From Nocardia asteroides (GTDB lineage Bacteria > Actinomycetota > Actinomycetes > Mycobacteriales > Mycobacteriaceae): a stretch of DNA of 64,000 nt. The stretch is from NCBI GenBank assembly GCA_019930625.1, contig CP082844.1:248001-312000 (forward strand). The letters run 5' to 3'. A model generated the notes under the pieces. It had not been told where the DNA came from. It was given only the letters and a program-made list of their open reading frames with translations, and did no database searches. Every line of letters starts with the position of its first letter. Within the stretch, counting starts at the first letter, position 1. Shown piece after piece: positions 56,913 to 64,000 of the stretch. Position numbers and translations under genes: made by a program.

Positions 56913-58523
56913 TCAGCCCGCCGCGACAACCGGCATTGCCGCGTTCGCGGGCTGATCGGCCGCGCCCGGCGTCACGGGGGGCGCGCCCTTGTCCGCCGGC
57001 GCGGTCAGCTCGATGCCCTTCGGGTGTACGAACCCGGAGAACTGACCGAATTCCCCGCCACTGTCGGACATCTCCGGTGTGAACGGTTTCAGCTCGCCGT
57101 TGATGACGGCCTCCAGCGTGCCACCCTCCTCGGAACCGAACACCACGAGGATCGCGGTGCCCTTGTCCCACGTGGCGACGTCGCCGGTCATCAGCTGGTA
57201 GGGATCGACGCGATCGCCGATCTGCTTCTTGTCCGACCACTTCGCCGGTGTCTTCTCGTAGGCCTTCTGGGCGTCGGTGCCGCTGGCGTTGCCGAACGCC
57301 GCGTCGAGCGCTTGCGCGACCATAGCGGACACCTTTTGCGTGCGACCGTCGGGGAAGGTGTAGATCACGCTGCCGTCCGCCTCCGGTGTCCGGCCGGGCG
57401 CCACCGCGGGTTGTGTGGAAGGCGCTGTGCCGGCGGGTGCTCCGCTGTGCTGGGTCGCCGGAGCCGTTGTGGCGGGCTGCACGGTGGCGGGCTGTGCCGT
57501 AACCGGCGCGGTGACCGGCGGCGGAGGCACCGGAGCGAGTTCGTCGTCGAAGCGGTGCGGATCCAGTTCGGCCCGCCGATTGTTCAAGTCCTGGTCGGCC
57601 ATGTTCCGCATCATCGCCTGCTGCATCATCATCGGCAGCATCGAACTCATCATGTCCATGCCCGAGCCCATCGGCGACGTGGCCGGGGTCGACGGCGGGA
57701 TAGGCGTCGTGGGTGTCGCGCCAGGGATGTTACCGATGCCGTCGACCCCACCGGGCGTGTTCACGCCGGGAAGGTCCGTACCGGGGTCACCCAAGTCGGG
57801 TGGCGTCAAACCGGAGTTGTCCGGATTATCCAAACCGTCCAAGCCATCCAGGCCGGGCGGGAGGAGACTGTCCGTGCTCGGGGGATTCGGAGGCTGCTGT
57901 ATGCCGGGCGTCCACGTGTCGATAGGCGGCGGATTCAACGCCGGATTCTTCTGCGCTGCCTCCAGATCCTTGATCTGCTTCTTCAGGTCTTCGATCATTT
58001 TGGTCTGGTCGTCGATTGTTCCCGCAACCCCGCGCTGACCTTCACTTACCTTGTCTACCTCGGTAGCCGCGCTGCTGCCCGCGTCGGCAACCCAGTTCCA
58101 GATGTAGTCATCGATACGTATTCCCTGAGGTGGGACGGTCGGCGCCAACGCAACGATTTTTGTATCGATCACCGAATTGATTGCTACCTGCCCGCGATTG
58201 GACCACTTCTTGGACTCTCGCACCGAGGTCACCAGATTACTGCTGGAAGTGTGGAGCGTGGTCCACGCATTCCGGAGTTTCACCGCGACTATTGCATAGT
58301 CCTGAAAACTCCCGATTGCGCCACTCGGGGCGACCTGCGGCACCTGCGGTGCGGCAGGGGGATCTTCCGTGGCATTCTTGCCGAAACTCTTGTAAATATC
58401 ATCGAAGTTGTTCCACAGATCCTTGAAGATGGACTCGGTGAATTCAGAATAAACAAGTTCACGAGGATAGTTGCCGTTCGCGATCGCCTGCCGATCGGGC
58501 ATCAGCATTGGGTGCATCTCCAC
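56913..58523 (-). CDS. ESX-locus protein with EspA-like Met-rich segment
   Basis: A 536-residue protein. The N-terminal 190 residues are helical with a coiled-coil stretch (DDQTKMIEDLKKQIKDLEAA). A Pro/Asp-rich linker, a Met-rich segment (MMSSMLPMMMQQAMMRNM) and a Thr/Pro linker follow. The C-terminal domain of about 130 residues is small and folded (SVIYTFPDGRTQKVSAMVAQ). GTG at 58523 with GAGGAG upstream; an ATG two codons later is possible. No known enzyme motif. Probably exported. Confidence 0.65.
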   Translation of the reverse strand: MEMHPMLMPDRQAIANGNYPRELVYSEFTESIFKDLWNNFDDIYKSFGKNATEDPPAAPQVPQVAPSGAIGSFQDYAIVAVKLRNAWTTLHTSSSNLVTSVRESKKWSNRGQVAINSVIDTKIVALAPTVPPQGIRIDDYIWNWVADAGSSAATEVDKVSEGQRGVAGTIDDQTKMIEDLKKQIKDLEAAQKNPALNPPPIDTWTPGIQQPPNPPSTDSLLPPGLDGLDGLDNPDNSGLTPPDLGDPGTDLPGVNTPGGVDGIGNIPGATPTTPIPPSTPATSPMGSGMDMMSSMLPMMMQQAMMRNMADQDLNNRRAELDPHRFDDELAPVPPPPVTAPVTAQPATVQPATTAPATQHSGAPAGTAPSTQPAVAPGRTPEADGSVIYTFPDGRTQKVSAMVAQALDAAFGNASGTDAQKAYEKTPAKWSDKKQIGDRVDPYQLMTGDVATWDKGTAILVVFGSEEGGTLEAVINGELKPFTPEMSDSGGEFGQFSGFVHPKGIELTAPADKGAPPVTPGAADQPANAAMPVVAAG

Positions 58524-58534
58524 AGAACTGCTCC

Positions 58535-59080
58535 TCAGCGGGTGAACTGCGTCAATTCATTCAAAACCTTGGTTGGAAGCGTGCCCACCCCCCCAACGAT
58601 CCCCGTCATCGGCGCAGGAGGCACAGCCTTATGCTGCCCGCCCGCAATGCCGGCGCCCACGCTCGCCCCGCCCAACCAACCGCGGGCCGCATTCAGCGAC
58701 GCACCTCTCGCATTCCATGCATCTCCAAAGGCCATGCGATTTGCCGGGTTACGAATACTCGGATTCACCGCTCCCGAAAGCGCCCGCCGCGCCAGATTCT
58801 GCCCACCCATCGTCGCGAATCCGCCGCGGATGGCGCCACCGATACCGCCTCCCAGCAAGGCAAAGGCGCCGGTTTGAGCGCCATTGGTCACCGCTTCACC
58901 GAAGCTGCCGCCCTCGGCCCCGGTTATGGCCGCTTCCGTTAGTCCCGCGAACAAGGCAGCGCCCGCCGCAGTCCCGACGCCAGGAAGGAGCACCGACCCG
59001 ACCGCGCCACCAACAAAGGTGGCGCCGGTGGTCAACGCGAACTTTCCGACATCTCCCCATGAGATACCGAAGAAGCTCAT
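58535..59080 (-). CDS. Glycine-zipper membrane-active protein
   Basis: A 181-residue protein with Gly-rich hydrophobic stretches (TTGATFVGGAVGSVLLPGVG, AAGAALFAGLTEAAI, GAFALLGGGIGGAIRGG) typical of glycine-zipper segments that insert into membranes or pack helices. No signal peptide. Excellent ribosome site GGGAGGTGAT before the ATG at 59080, in which the stop of the small upstream ORF is embedded. Near the head of the ESX accessory operon. Confidence 0.65.
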   Translation of the reverse strand: MSFFGISWGDVGKFALTTGATFVGGAVGSVLLPGVGTAAGAALFAGLTEAAITGAEGGSFGEAVTNGAQTGAFALLGGGIGGAIRGGFATMGGQNLARRALSGAVNPSIRNPANRMAFGDAWNARGASLNAARGWLGGASVGAGIAGGQHKAVPPAPMTGIVGGVGTLPTKVLNELTQFTR

Positions 59081-59084
59081 GAGA

Positions 59085-59282
59085 TCACCTCCCGGTTGCT
59101 AGAGCGAGCGCCGGTCCCCGGCCGACCGGCCGGCCAGACGCCTGGTCGTCGGTTACCCCCATTGCGGCCGGCACCAACCGGTGGGCCGAAGGCGCGCAAG
59201 GTTCGAGCCTCACCACGGCTGAGTCCGCCTCTCGATCGAACTCATCGCCGAACGGGAGCGACGCATGCCAACGACCGACCAT
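59085..59282 (-). CDS. Possible 65-residue leader gene
   Basis: ATG at 59282 with AAGTAGG upstream, about 27 bases after the GACAAT promoter. The stop TGA lies inside the ribosome site of the next gene with a 4-base gap, so coupling is likely. The product has no recognised domain. It would be the first gene of the accessory operon, but could be a non-coding leader. Confidence 0.4.
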   Translation of the reverse strand: MVGRWHASLPFGDEFDREADSAVVRLEPCAPSAHRLVPAAMGVTDDQASGRPVGRGPALALATGR

Positions 59283-59308
59283 GAGTGAGACCTACTTTCG
59301 ACGTCTTC

Positions 59309-59336
59309 ATTGTCGAGGCTTCCCAACTACGGGAAG
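59309..59336 (-). promoter_or_regulatory. TTCCCA palindrome plus GACAAT, accessory operon promoter
   Basis: CTTCCCAACTACGGGAAG (59319-59336); on the minus strand, four bases later comes GACAAT (59314-59309). It drives the operon from 59.3 down to 51.0 kb. It may also act on the divergent CHAP gene at 59526. Confidence 0.72.
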
Positions 59337-59525
59337 CACGGCGTTGGCAGAACCGGGGAGGCTGGTCCCAATCCCTTTACACTGACAGGCGCGAATCGAC
59401 CAGGCTGCCTATCAGTTGACAGCAACCAAGAGGATGGGTCGGATGCACCTCTGCCACCTGTGGGTGGAACCTCCGGTTCGGGCGTGGTTCCACCTGCCGA
59501 TGGCACCGACGACCGGGGGAAGGTC

Positions 59526-61076
59526 ATGACCTCTGCTGAAATCTGGCCTCCCGAGGTCGAGGTAGAAGCGAAAGAGCCGGGCACGGCTGAAGCTCAGCGG
59601 CCCGCGCCGGTGACGCCGTGGTCGAGCCGACCGGATCAGCGACGGCCACAGCCGGCTACCGCCATACCGGGACAACCAGGCGGTCCGCCTGTGCCGGGCC
59701 AATCGGGTGCTCCGGCGCCCGGTTCCTCCAATGGCGCCGGGCAGCCGGGCCAATCCGGATCGCCAGGTCCTTCTCAGTCGGTTCCGGTTCAGCCGGGTGT
59801 GGCTCCTCCGGTTGCTGGTCAGCCTCAATCTGCTCCTGCTCCTGGTCCGGGTGTTCCGGGTCAGTCGCTGCCGGGTCCGGGTGATGTGGTGCCGGGTGGT
59901 GTGGTGGCGCCGGGGGTGGGGCAGGCGCCGCCGGTGGGTGCGGGTGGTGAGGGTGGGCCGGAGCCGGGGCCGTTGGTGGATCCGGCGTTGGTGGCGGGTG
60001 TGTTGCCGATGGCGGGGATGATGGCGATGGGGATGTTGCCGTTGATCGCGTCGGCGTTGTCGGGGTTGGGTAGTGGTGGTGGGAGTGGTGGGGGTGGGGC
60101 TGCGCCGGTGGCGGCGAACGCGGGAGTTGACGGGTCGGGTGTGGCCGGTGGTGGGTTGTCGCCGGAGGCGGTGCGGGCGTTGGAGGTGTTGAAGCAGTTG
60201 GAGGGGGTGTATGGGGAGGGGGATCCGTCGGATCCGCGGGTGCGGGAGTTGCAGCAGCAGTTGGGGATTTCGCCGGGTGGTGGGAGTGGTGAGACGGCGC
60301 GGGCGGTGCGGGCGAAGCGGTTGTTTCAGCGGAATGCGGCGAAGGCGTTCAATAATGTGGATAACCAGTTGGTGTCGTATATGCGGGGGTTGGCGGGGTC
60401 GAACAAGGTCGATAAGAAGGCGATCGTGGGGTTGGTGCGTGAGGTGAATGTGGCGTTGGCGGAGTTGGGGCCGCAGGCGTATACGAAGGCTGGGCAGCAG
60501 AAAGTGCATCAGATTTTGACTGCTGCGTTGCGGAAGGCGCATGCGATCGTGTCGGGTGGGCAGGCGAAGTCGGATGATATTGCCGGTGCGATCAATCGGT
60601 TGACCAAGCAGTATCTGTACAACATCGCGGGTAGGAATTACACACCACCCAAAACCGGCACCCCCGCGGCGTCCTCGGCCGTGCAGCGGGCGATCCAGAT
60701 CGCCGCCGGCGAACTCGGCGTCAGCGAGTACGCCGAGGATCGCGTGAACCGGCCGTACAACATCAACGACGCATGGTGTGCCTCTTTCGCCACCTGGGCC
60801 TGGAGGCAAGCGGGTATCAACGTGCCTTGGTCCAACAAGAATCATGTGCGAAGCATCTGGTCCGATGCGCAACGTATGGGCCTCGCCGGCAGCTCATCCA
60901 GCGCGCGACCCGGTGACCTCGTGATTCTCAACGGCGGCGGTCACATCGGCATGGTGGTGGCGCGTAATGGCAACACCATCACCACCATCGAGGGCAACTC
61001 CAGTGATGCGGTACGCCGGCGAACCTACAACCTCGGCGCCAGCGGCATGGTCGGCGTCGTCCACCCACCAGGCTGA
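59526..61076 (+). CDS. CHAP-domain peptidoglycan hydrolase, ESX-type
   Basis: A 516-residue protein. Pro/Gly/Gln-rich N-terminus (about 1-155), Met/Leu hydrophobic segment (VLPMAGMMAMGMLPLIASAL), helical central domain (about 210-370) and a C-terminal CHAP-type cysteine peptidase/amidase with Cys in NDAWCASFATWAW and His in GGGHIGMVV. No Sec signal, so type VII export is likely. ATG at 59526 with GGGGGAAGG upstream; the frame is open further upstream through the promoter. Codons from about 59,790 to 60,640 are strikingly TTG/GGG/GCG-rich, unlike both flanks. Confidence 0.82.
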   Translation: MTSAEIWPPEVEVEAKEPGTAEAQRPAPVTPWSSRPDQRRPQPATAIPGQPGGPPVPGQSGAPAPGSSNGAGQPGQSGSPGPSQSVPVQPGVAPPVAGQPQSAPAPGPGVPGQSLPGPGDVVPGGVVAPGVGQAPPVGAGGEGGPEPGPLVDPALVAGVLPMAGMMAMGMLPLIASALSGLGSGGGSGGGGAAPVAANAGVDGSGVAGGGLSPEAVRALEVLKQLEGVYGEGDPSDPRVRELQQQLGISPGGGSGETARAVRAKRLFQRNAAKAFNNVDNQLVSYMRGLAGSNKVDKKAIVGLVREVNVALAELGPQAYTKAGQQKVHQILTAALRKAHAIVSGGQAKSDDIAGAINRLTKQYLYNIAGRNYTPPKTGTPAASSAVQRAIQIAAGELGVSEYAEDRVNRPYNINDAWCASFATWAWRQAGINVPWSNKNHVRSIWSDAQRMGLAGSSSSARPGDLVILNGGGHIGMVVARNGNTITTIEGNSSDAVRRRTYNLGASGMVGVVHPPG

Positions 61077-61171
61077 CTCACCCGCGCCGGCCTTCAGTCG
61101 AGCGGCCGAGATTTCCGCGCCGCCCACCGAGTCCAGCGGCCGCCGACGGTCACTACTGGGATGACGCGGGA

Positions 61172-62056
61172 TCAGACACCTCTCGCGCGATGATCTTCAT
61201 ACACGGAGAACTCCGCCAAGAGTTTCTCATCCGGAGCGAGTTCCGAGCGCCGATCGGAACCCAGCCGACGCTCGACGGCGAAAGCCAACGCCTGCGCCAC
61301 CGAGGTGAGCGCAGTCAGGGAAGGCAGATCCGACAGCCCGCCTGTCTCGGCATAGAAGGTCAGATCGGCGATACGCGCCAGCGGCGAAGACGGCCCATCC
61401 GTGAAAGCGATGGTGGTCGCGCCACGTCCGCGGGCCCATTCCACCGCCTGCACCGTGTCGCGCGCGTACCGGTGAATGGATACCGCGACCAGGGTGTCGC
61501 CCGCACCGATGTCGCCCAATTCATCGACGAAAAGGCCTGCGGCGGCCTTGATTTGCCTGACCCCCGGCCGGATCGCTCGCAACAGATAGGCCACCTGATA
61601 GGCCACCGACAGCGAGACACGCAAGCCCACCACATGCACCGTCTCGGCTGAAATCACCGCGTGTACCGCCCGCTCCCAGTCGTCCCGATCGATCCGGTCG
61701 AACGCACGTGCCACATTGGCGGTGTCGTGTTCTAACACGGTGCTGAGGAACTGGTCACGTGAGGTCGGTTCGGCGGCGCGCTCACGATGCACGTTCGCTT
61801 CGGCGGCGAGCTGCCTGCGGCAGAGCCGGACCAGGTCCGGGTATCCCGACAGACCGAGCATGGTCGCGAACCGCACCAGCGACGACCGATGCACCCCGGC
61901 CAACTGCGCGCTCTCGCCGATGCTGCGAAAAGCGGTGCCCTCCGGGTCGTCGAGCACCAGCCGGGCGATCCGCTGCTGCCCCTCGGCGAGATCAGGAAAT
62001 CGCTGTTGCAACAGCCCACGCAATTCCCGGTAACTGCTGGGTGCCTCGCTGGCCAC
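61172..62056 (-). CDS. MurR/RpiR-family transcriptional regulator
   Basis: A 294-residue protein. The N-terminal helix-turn-helix of RpiR type (FPDLAEGQQRIARLVLDDP, SIGESAQLAGVHRSSLVRFA) precedes a C-terminal SIS sugar-phosphate-binding domain (TVHVVGLRVSLSVAYQVAYL, GDTLVAVSIHRYARDTVQA, GATTIAFTDG). It probably senses a phosphosugar or amino-sugar. GTG at 62056 is chosen because GGTAGGG precedes it and homology starts after it; an ATG at 62164 is the alternative. Not clearly linked to the ESX genes. Confidence 0.82.
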   Translation of the reverse strand: MASEAPSSYRELRGLLQQRFPDLAEGQQRIARLVLDDPEGTAFRSIGESAQLAGVHRSSLVRFATMLGLSGYPDLVRLCRRQLAAEANVHRERAAEPTSRDQFLSTVLEHDTANVARAFDRIDRDDWERAVHAVISAETVHVVGLRVSLSVAYQVAYLLRAIRPGVRQIKAAAGLFVDELGDIGAGDTLVAVSIHRYARDTVQAVEWARGRGATTIAFTDGPSSPLARIADLTFYAETGGLSDLPSLTALTSVAQALAFAVERRLGSDRRSELAPDEKLLAEFSVYEDHRARGV

Positions 62057-62174
62057 GTGTGCCCTACCGGAAAGCCACGTGGGCGCTCTGCCGATCCATT
62101 CGTTCGATATTGCCCGCGACGGCTTCGTCCACACCACCGATCGGCGAATATTGTCAGTCTGCACACACCTGCAC

Positions 62175-64000
62175 CTAGGGATCCCATGGGTCCGGCCCCG
62201 CGTCCGGGTCGAAACTGTCGAGGTTGGATATCCTCCTGGTCGACCGCATCAGCAGCCGCCGGTTGGCCTCGCTCTGGTCGTTGAAATAGTTCTGTGCGGC
62301 GTCCTGATGCTGCAGCGCCAGTTGTCGCCCGATGTGCTGGCGCACGTCTCGCCCGGCGGCGCGCCAATCGTCGGGTGTGATCGTTCCGAGTCGCTGTTCA
62401 TCGTCTACTGCCGCCATCACCCGCTGCACGAACGGATGATTGTCGGGTACCGCGTTCATCGGCGCGATAGAGTGGCGCACGAAGTTGTCGGCCGCCACCA
62501 CCGCCTGCGCCGCGAACGCGGGATGCGCTGGGATGCCTACGTGGCTCTCCACGGCACGGGCCGCGGCGACGGCTTTCTGCAACGGCGCGAAGCCGAACGG
62601 ATTCTGCGACATACTGGCCTTCTGCACCGCCGCCGCACGCTGGGCGTCGACCACCTGCTGATCAGTGGCGTTCATCGCGCGCAGTATCGGCGCGATCATC
62701 GAGTCCGGCACCTTGCTGTCGCCGAGCCCGTCGAGTACATTCGCGACCCCGAGGGCGGAGTTGATTCCGCCGTCCACGCCCTGCAACCGTCCAGCGGCTT
62801 TGAAGCGCCAGTTCGCCCGAGCGGCATTGTTGTACTCGTGCATCTGCCGCAGCATCGGGGAGGTGACGAAACTGTCGAGTTCCTTCCGCTTCTTCCGGCG
62901 GGAGAGCGGGCTCAACGGGTTCGGGGTGGCCGCAAGCAGCCAGGCGGTCATCGGCGACATGTTGATCGTGTTCAGCGCGGACATCCCGGCGACCAACCCG
63001 CGACCGCGCATCGCGCCTGCGGCCTGCGCACCACCCATGCCGAGTGCCGTTGCCGCCCCTCCTCCGCCGCCGGGCGGCGGTCCTTGGACAGCCGAGGCAA
63101 ATCGGTTCGCCACCCAATCGTTTCCGCTGCTCAGGCTCAGATCGAGTTTGCGAAGCTGGGAGATCCCGATGATCTCGACGGCGCCCGCGACGATGATCAC
63201 TGCCATGACCTGCCCACGGGCCTGCTGGAAGAGGTTGCCGAGGAACAGGACATAAATGCCGAGAAAGATGGTGTAGGCGGCCATGCGCGCGGCGGCGATG
63301 AATCCATCCACGATATTGCGGACCAGAAACGTCTGCGTCGGCCCGTACACGAAGCCACCCGCGGCGAATCCGAAGATCGTCATGAAACAGTGGTAGATCG
63401 CGTCCATCGCCGCCTTCATGACCCTGATGCCGAGATACGCCGCGAACAGCAGCAGGATGCCGCCGCACAGCAGCAGCAGTAACCCGGTGGCCACCTGGCC
63501 CATGCTCGGATTACTGGCCTTGGCGTAGGCGGCCGCGTCACCGCAGCTCTTCAGGCCGTTGCGCACGCGGTCGTCGTCACCGGACCGGACGCCCGCCGAC
63601 CACGCGGCGCTGCACGACGGGTTCTCATCCAGGACATGCCCGAAGTTCCACACCTGCAGCGGACGCCGCGCGAAATCGTCGGCCAGCGTCTCCTGCATCG
63701 TCGGGAGCAACTGGGACGGGTTCGGGCTTTCGTTGCCGTGCAATCCCGCGGCCACCGCGATGCCCAGATCACGGCCCTGCGCCAGCAGGCCGTGCGAGGA
63801 CAGCACCTCCGAAAGCGGCTCGGCTAGGAAAACCGGGCCGAGCACCGCGACCGTCACCATCGTCACGACCTGCACCGCGGCCTTGGCGTGGTATCCGCGC
63901 ACGATGAACCAGCCGACGAAGAACGCGCCGATGGCCGCCGCGGTCACCAGCACGACCGGCGTCGCGATCTGGCCGGTCAGAGCGTCGCCTACCCCCCGCA
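62175..64000 (-). CDS. Polytopic membrane protein, 5' end beyond window
   Basis: At least 608 codons, open to the right window edge with no stop, so the start lies outside. Membrane segments are seen at the N-terminal side (ITPVVL-type run, then IGAFFVGWFIV, VVTMVTVAVLGPVFLAEPL), in the middle (GLLLLLCGGILLLFAAYLGI, FMTIFGFAAGGFVYG) and later (AYTIFLGIYVLFLGNLF, MAVIIVAGAVEIIGI). A Gly-rich linker and about 250 soluble helical residues follow. The layout recalls VirB6/TrbL-like channel subunits, but no motif proves it. Its own neighbours are outside the window. Confidence 0.6.
   Translation of the reverse strand, partial: RGVGDALTGQIATPVVLVTAAAIGAFFVGWFIVRGYHAKAAVQVVTMVTVAVLGPVFLAEPLSEVLSSHGLLAQGRDLGIAVAAGLHGNESPNPSQLLPTMQETLADDFARRPLQVWNFGHVLDENPSCSAAWSAGVRSGDDDRVRNGLKSCGDAAAYAKASNPSMGQVATGLLLLLCGGILLLFAAYLGIRVMKAAMDAIYHCFMTIFGFAAGGFVYGPTQTFLVRNIVDGFIAAARMAAYTIFLGIYVLFLGNLFQQARGQVMAVIIVAGAVEIIGISQLRKLDLSLSSGNDWVANRFASAVQGPPPGGGGGAATALGMGGAQAAGAMRGRGLVAGMSALNTINMSPMTAWLLAATPNPLSPLSRRKKRKELDSFVTSPMLRQMHEYNNAARANWRFKAAGRLQGVDGGINSALGVANVLDGLGDSKVPDSMIAPILRAMNATDQQVVDAQRAAAVQKASMSQNPFGFAPLQKAVAAARAVESHVGIPAHPAFAAQAVVAADNFVRHSIAPMNAVPDNHPFVQRVMAAVDDEQRLGTITPDDWRAAGRDVRQHIGRQLALQHQDAAQNYFNDQSEANRRLLMRSTRRISNLDSFDPDAGPDPWDP

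Noticed and set aside
59412..60872. 486-codon minus-strand ORF rich in His, Arg and Pro
   Set aside because: It is the antisense shadow of the unusual GT-rich codons of the CHAP gene; composition is not protein-like and there is no ribosome site.

Overview
The window is GC-rich actinobacterial chromosome. Its gene set (PknG, a roughly 1,650-residue NAD-glutamate dehydrogenase, a complete ESX type VII secretion core with EspG, one PE-like and one PPE-like protein) points to the mycolic-acid-bearing Mycobacteriales. A Nocardia-like organism fits best, because PE/PPE genes are few and the ESX accessory genes are unlike the mycobacterial sets. The genus is inferred, not proven.

Layout. 1-6.2 kb: phosphoketolase, a TetR regulator, an unassigned membrane protein and three small, mostly exported proteins. 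6.2-13.6 kb: two tandem paralogous NB-ARC/LuxR regulators, a RibD/DHFR-like reductase, a MerR regulator and a DUF1707 membrane protein. 13.6-24.1 kb: a nitrogen block of pknG, an AnsP-type asparagine permease, an SPFH/zinc-ribbon protein and NAD-glutamate dehydrogenase. 24.1-44.0 kb: the ESX core, all on the minus strand. In transcription order it reads eccA, eccB, eccC, a broken small ORF, esxB-like, esxA-like, PE, PPE, espG, espI-like, eccD, mycP, eccE, an EspR-like regulator, a discoidin-like anchored protein and a zinc-ribbon anchored protein. 44.0-61.1 kb: ESX accessory genes, namely a WXG100_2-type protein, NlpC/P60 and CHAP hydrolases without Sec signals, an EspB-like protein, a YbaB-like protein, two paralogous large proteins and several unassigned ones. 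61.2-64 kb: an RpiR-type regulator and a polytopic membrane protein cut by the window edge.

How it works together. The core order (eccA-B-C, esx pair, PE-PPE, espG, eccD-mycP-eccE) resembles ESX-3, but EspI-like, EspB-like and EspR-like genes are ESX-1 features, so the locus looks like a mixed type. Many adjacent genes overlap by ATGA, GTGA or TGATG, which supports the chosen starts and an operon structure. Cell-wall hydrolases and EspA/EspB-like proteins probably form the exported set.

Two recurrent DNA palindromes are the most notable non-coding signals. One (TTCCCA-N4-TGGGAA) occurs seven times, upstream of pknG, eccA, the esx operon and the accessory operons; at three sites it lies exactly four bases before a GACAAT -10-like hexamer. 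The other (CCGYT-N4-ARCGG) occurs six times; at the ansP, gdh and eccA-upstream sites it fills the 17-bp spacer of a sigma70-like promoter. A candidate structured small RNA with its own promoter and a textbook terminator lies between eccA and the accessory genes. All regulatory assignments are inferences from sequence pattern.
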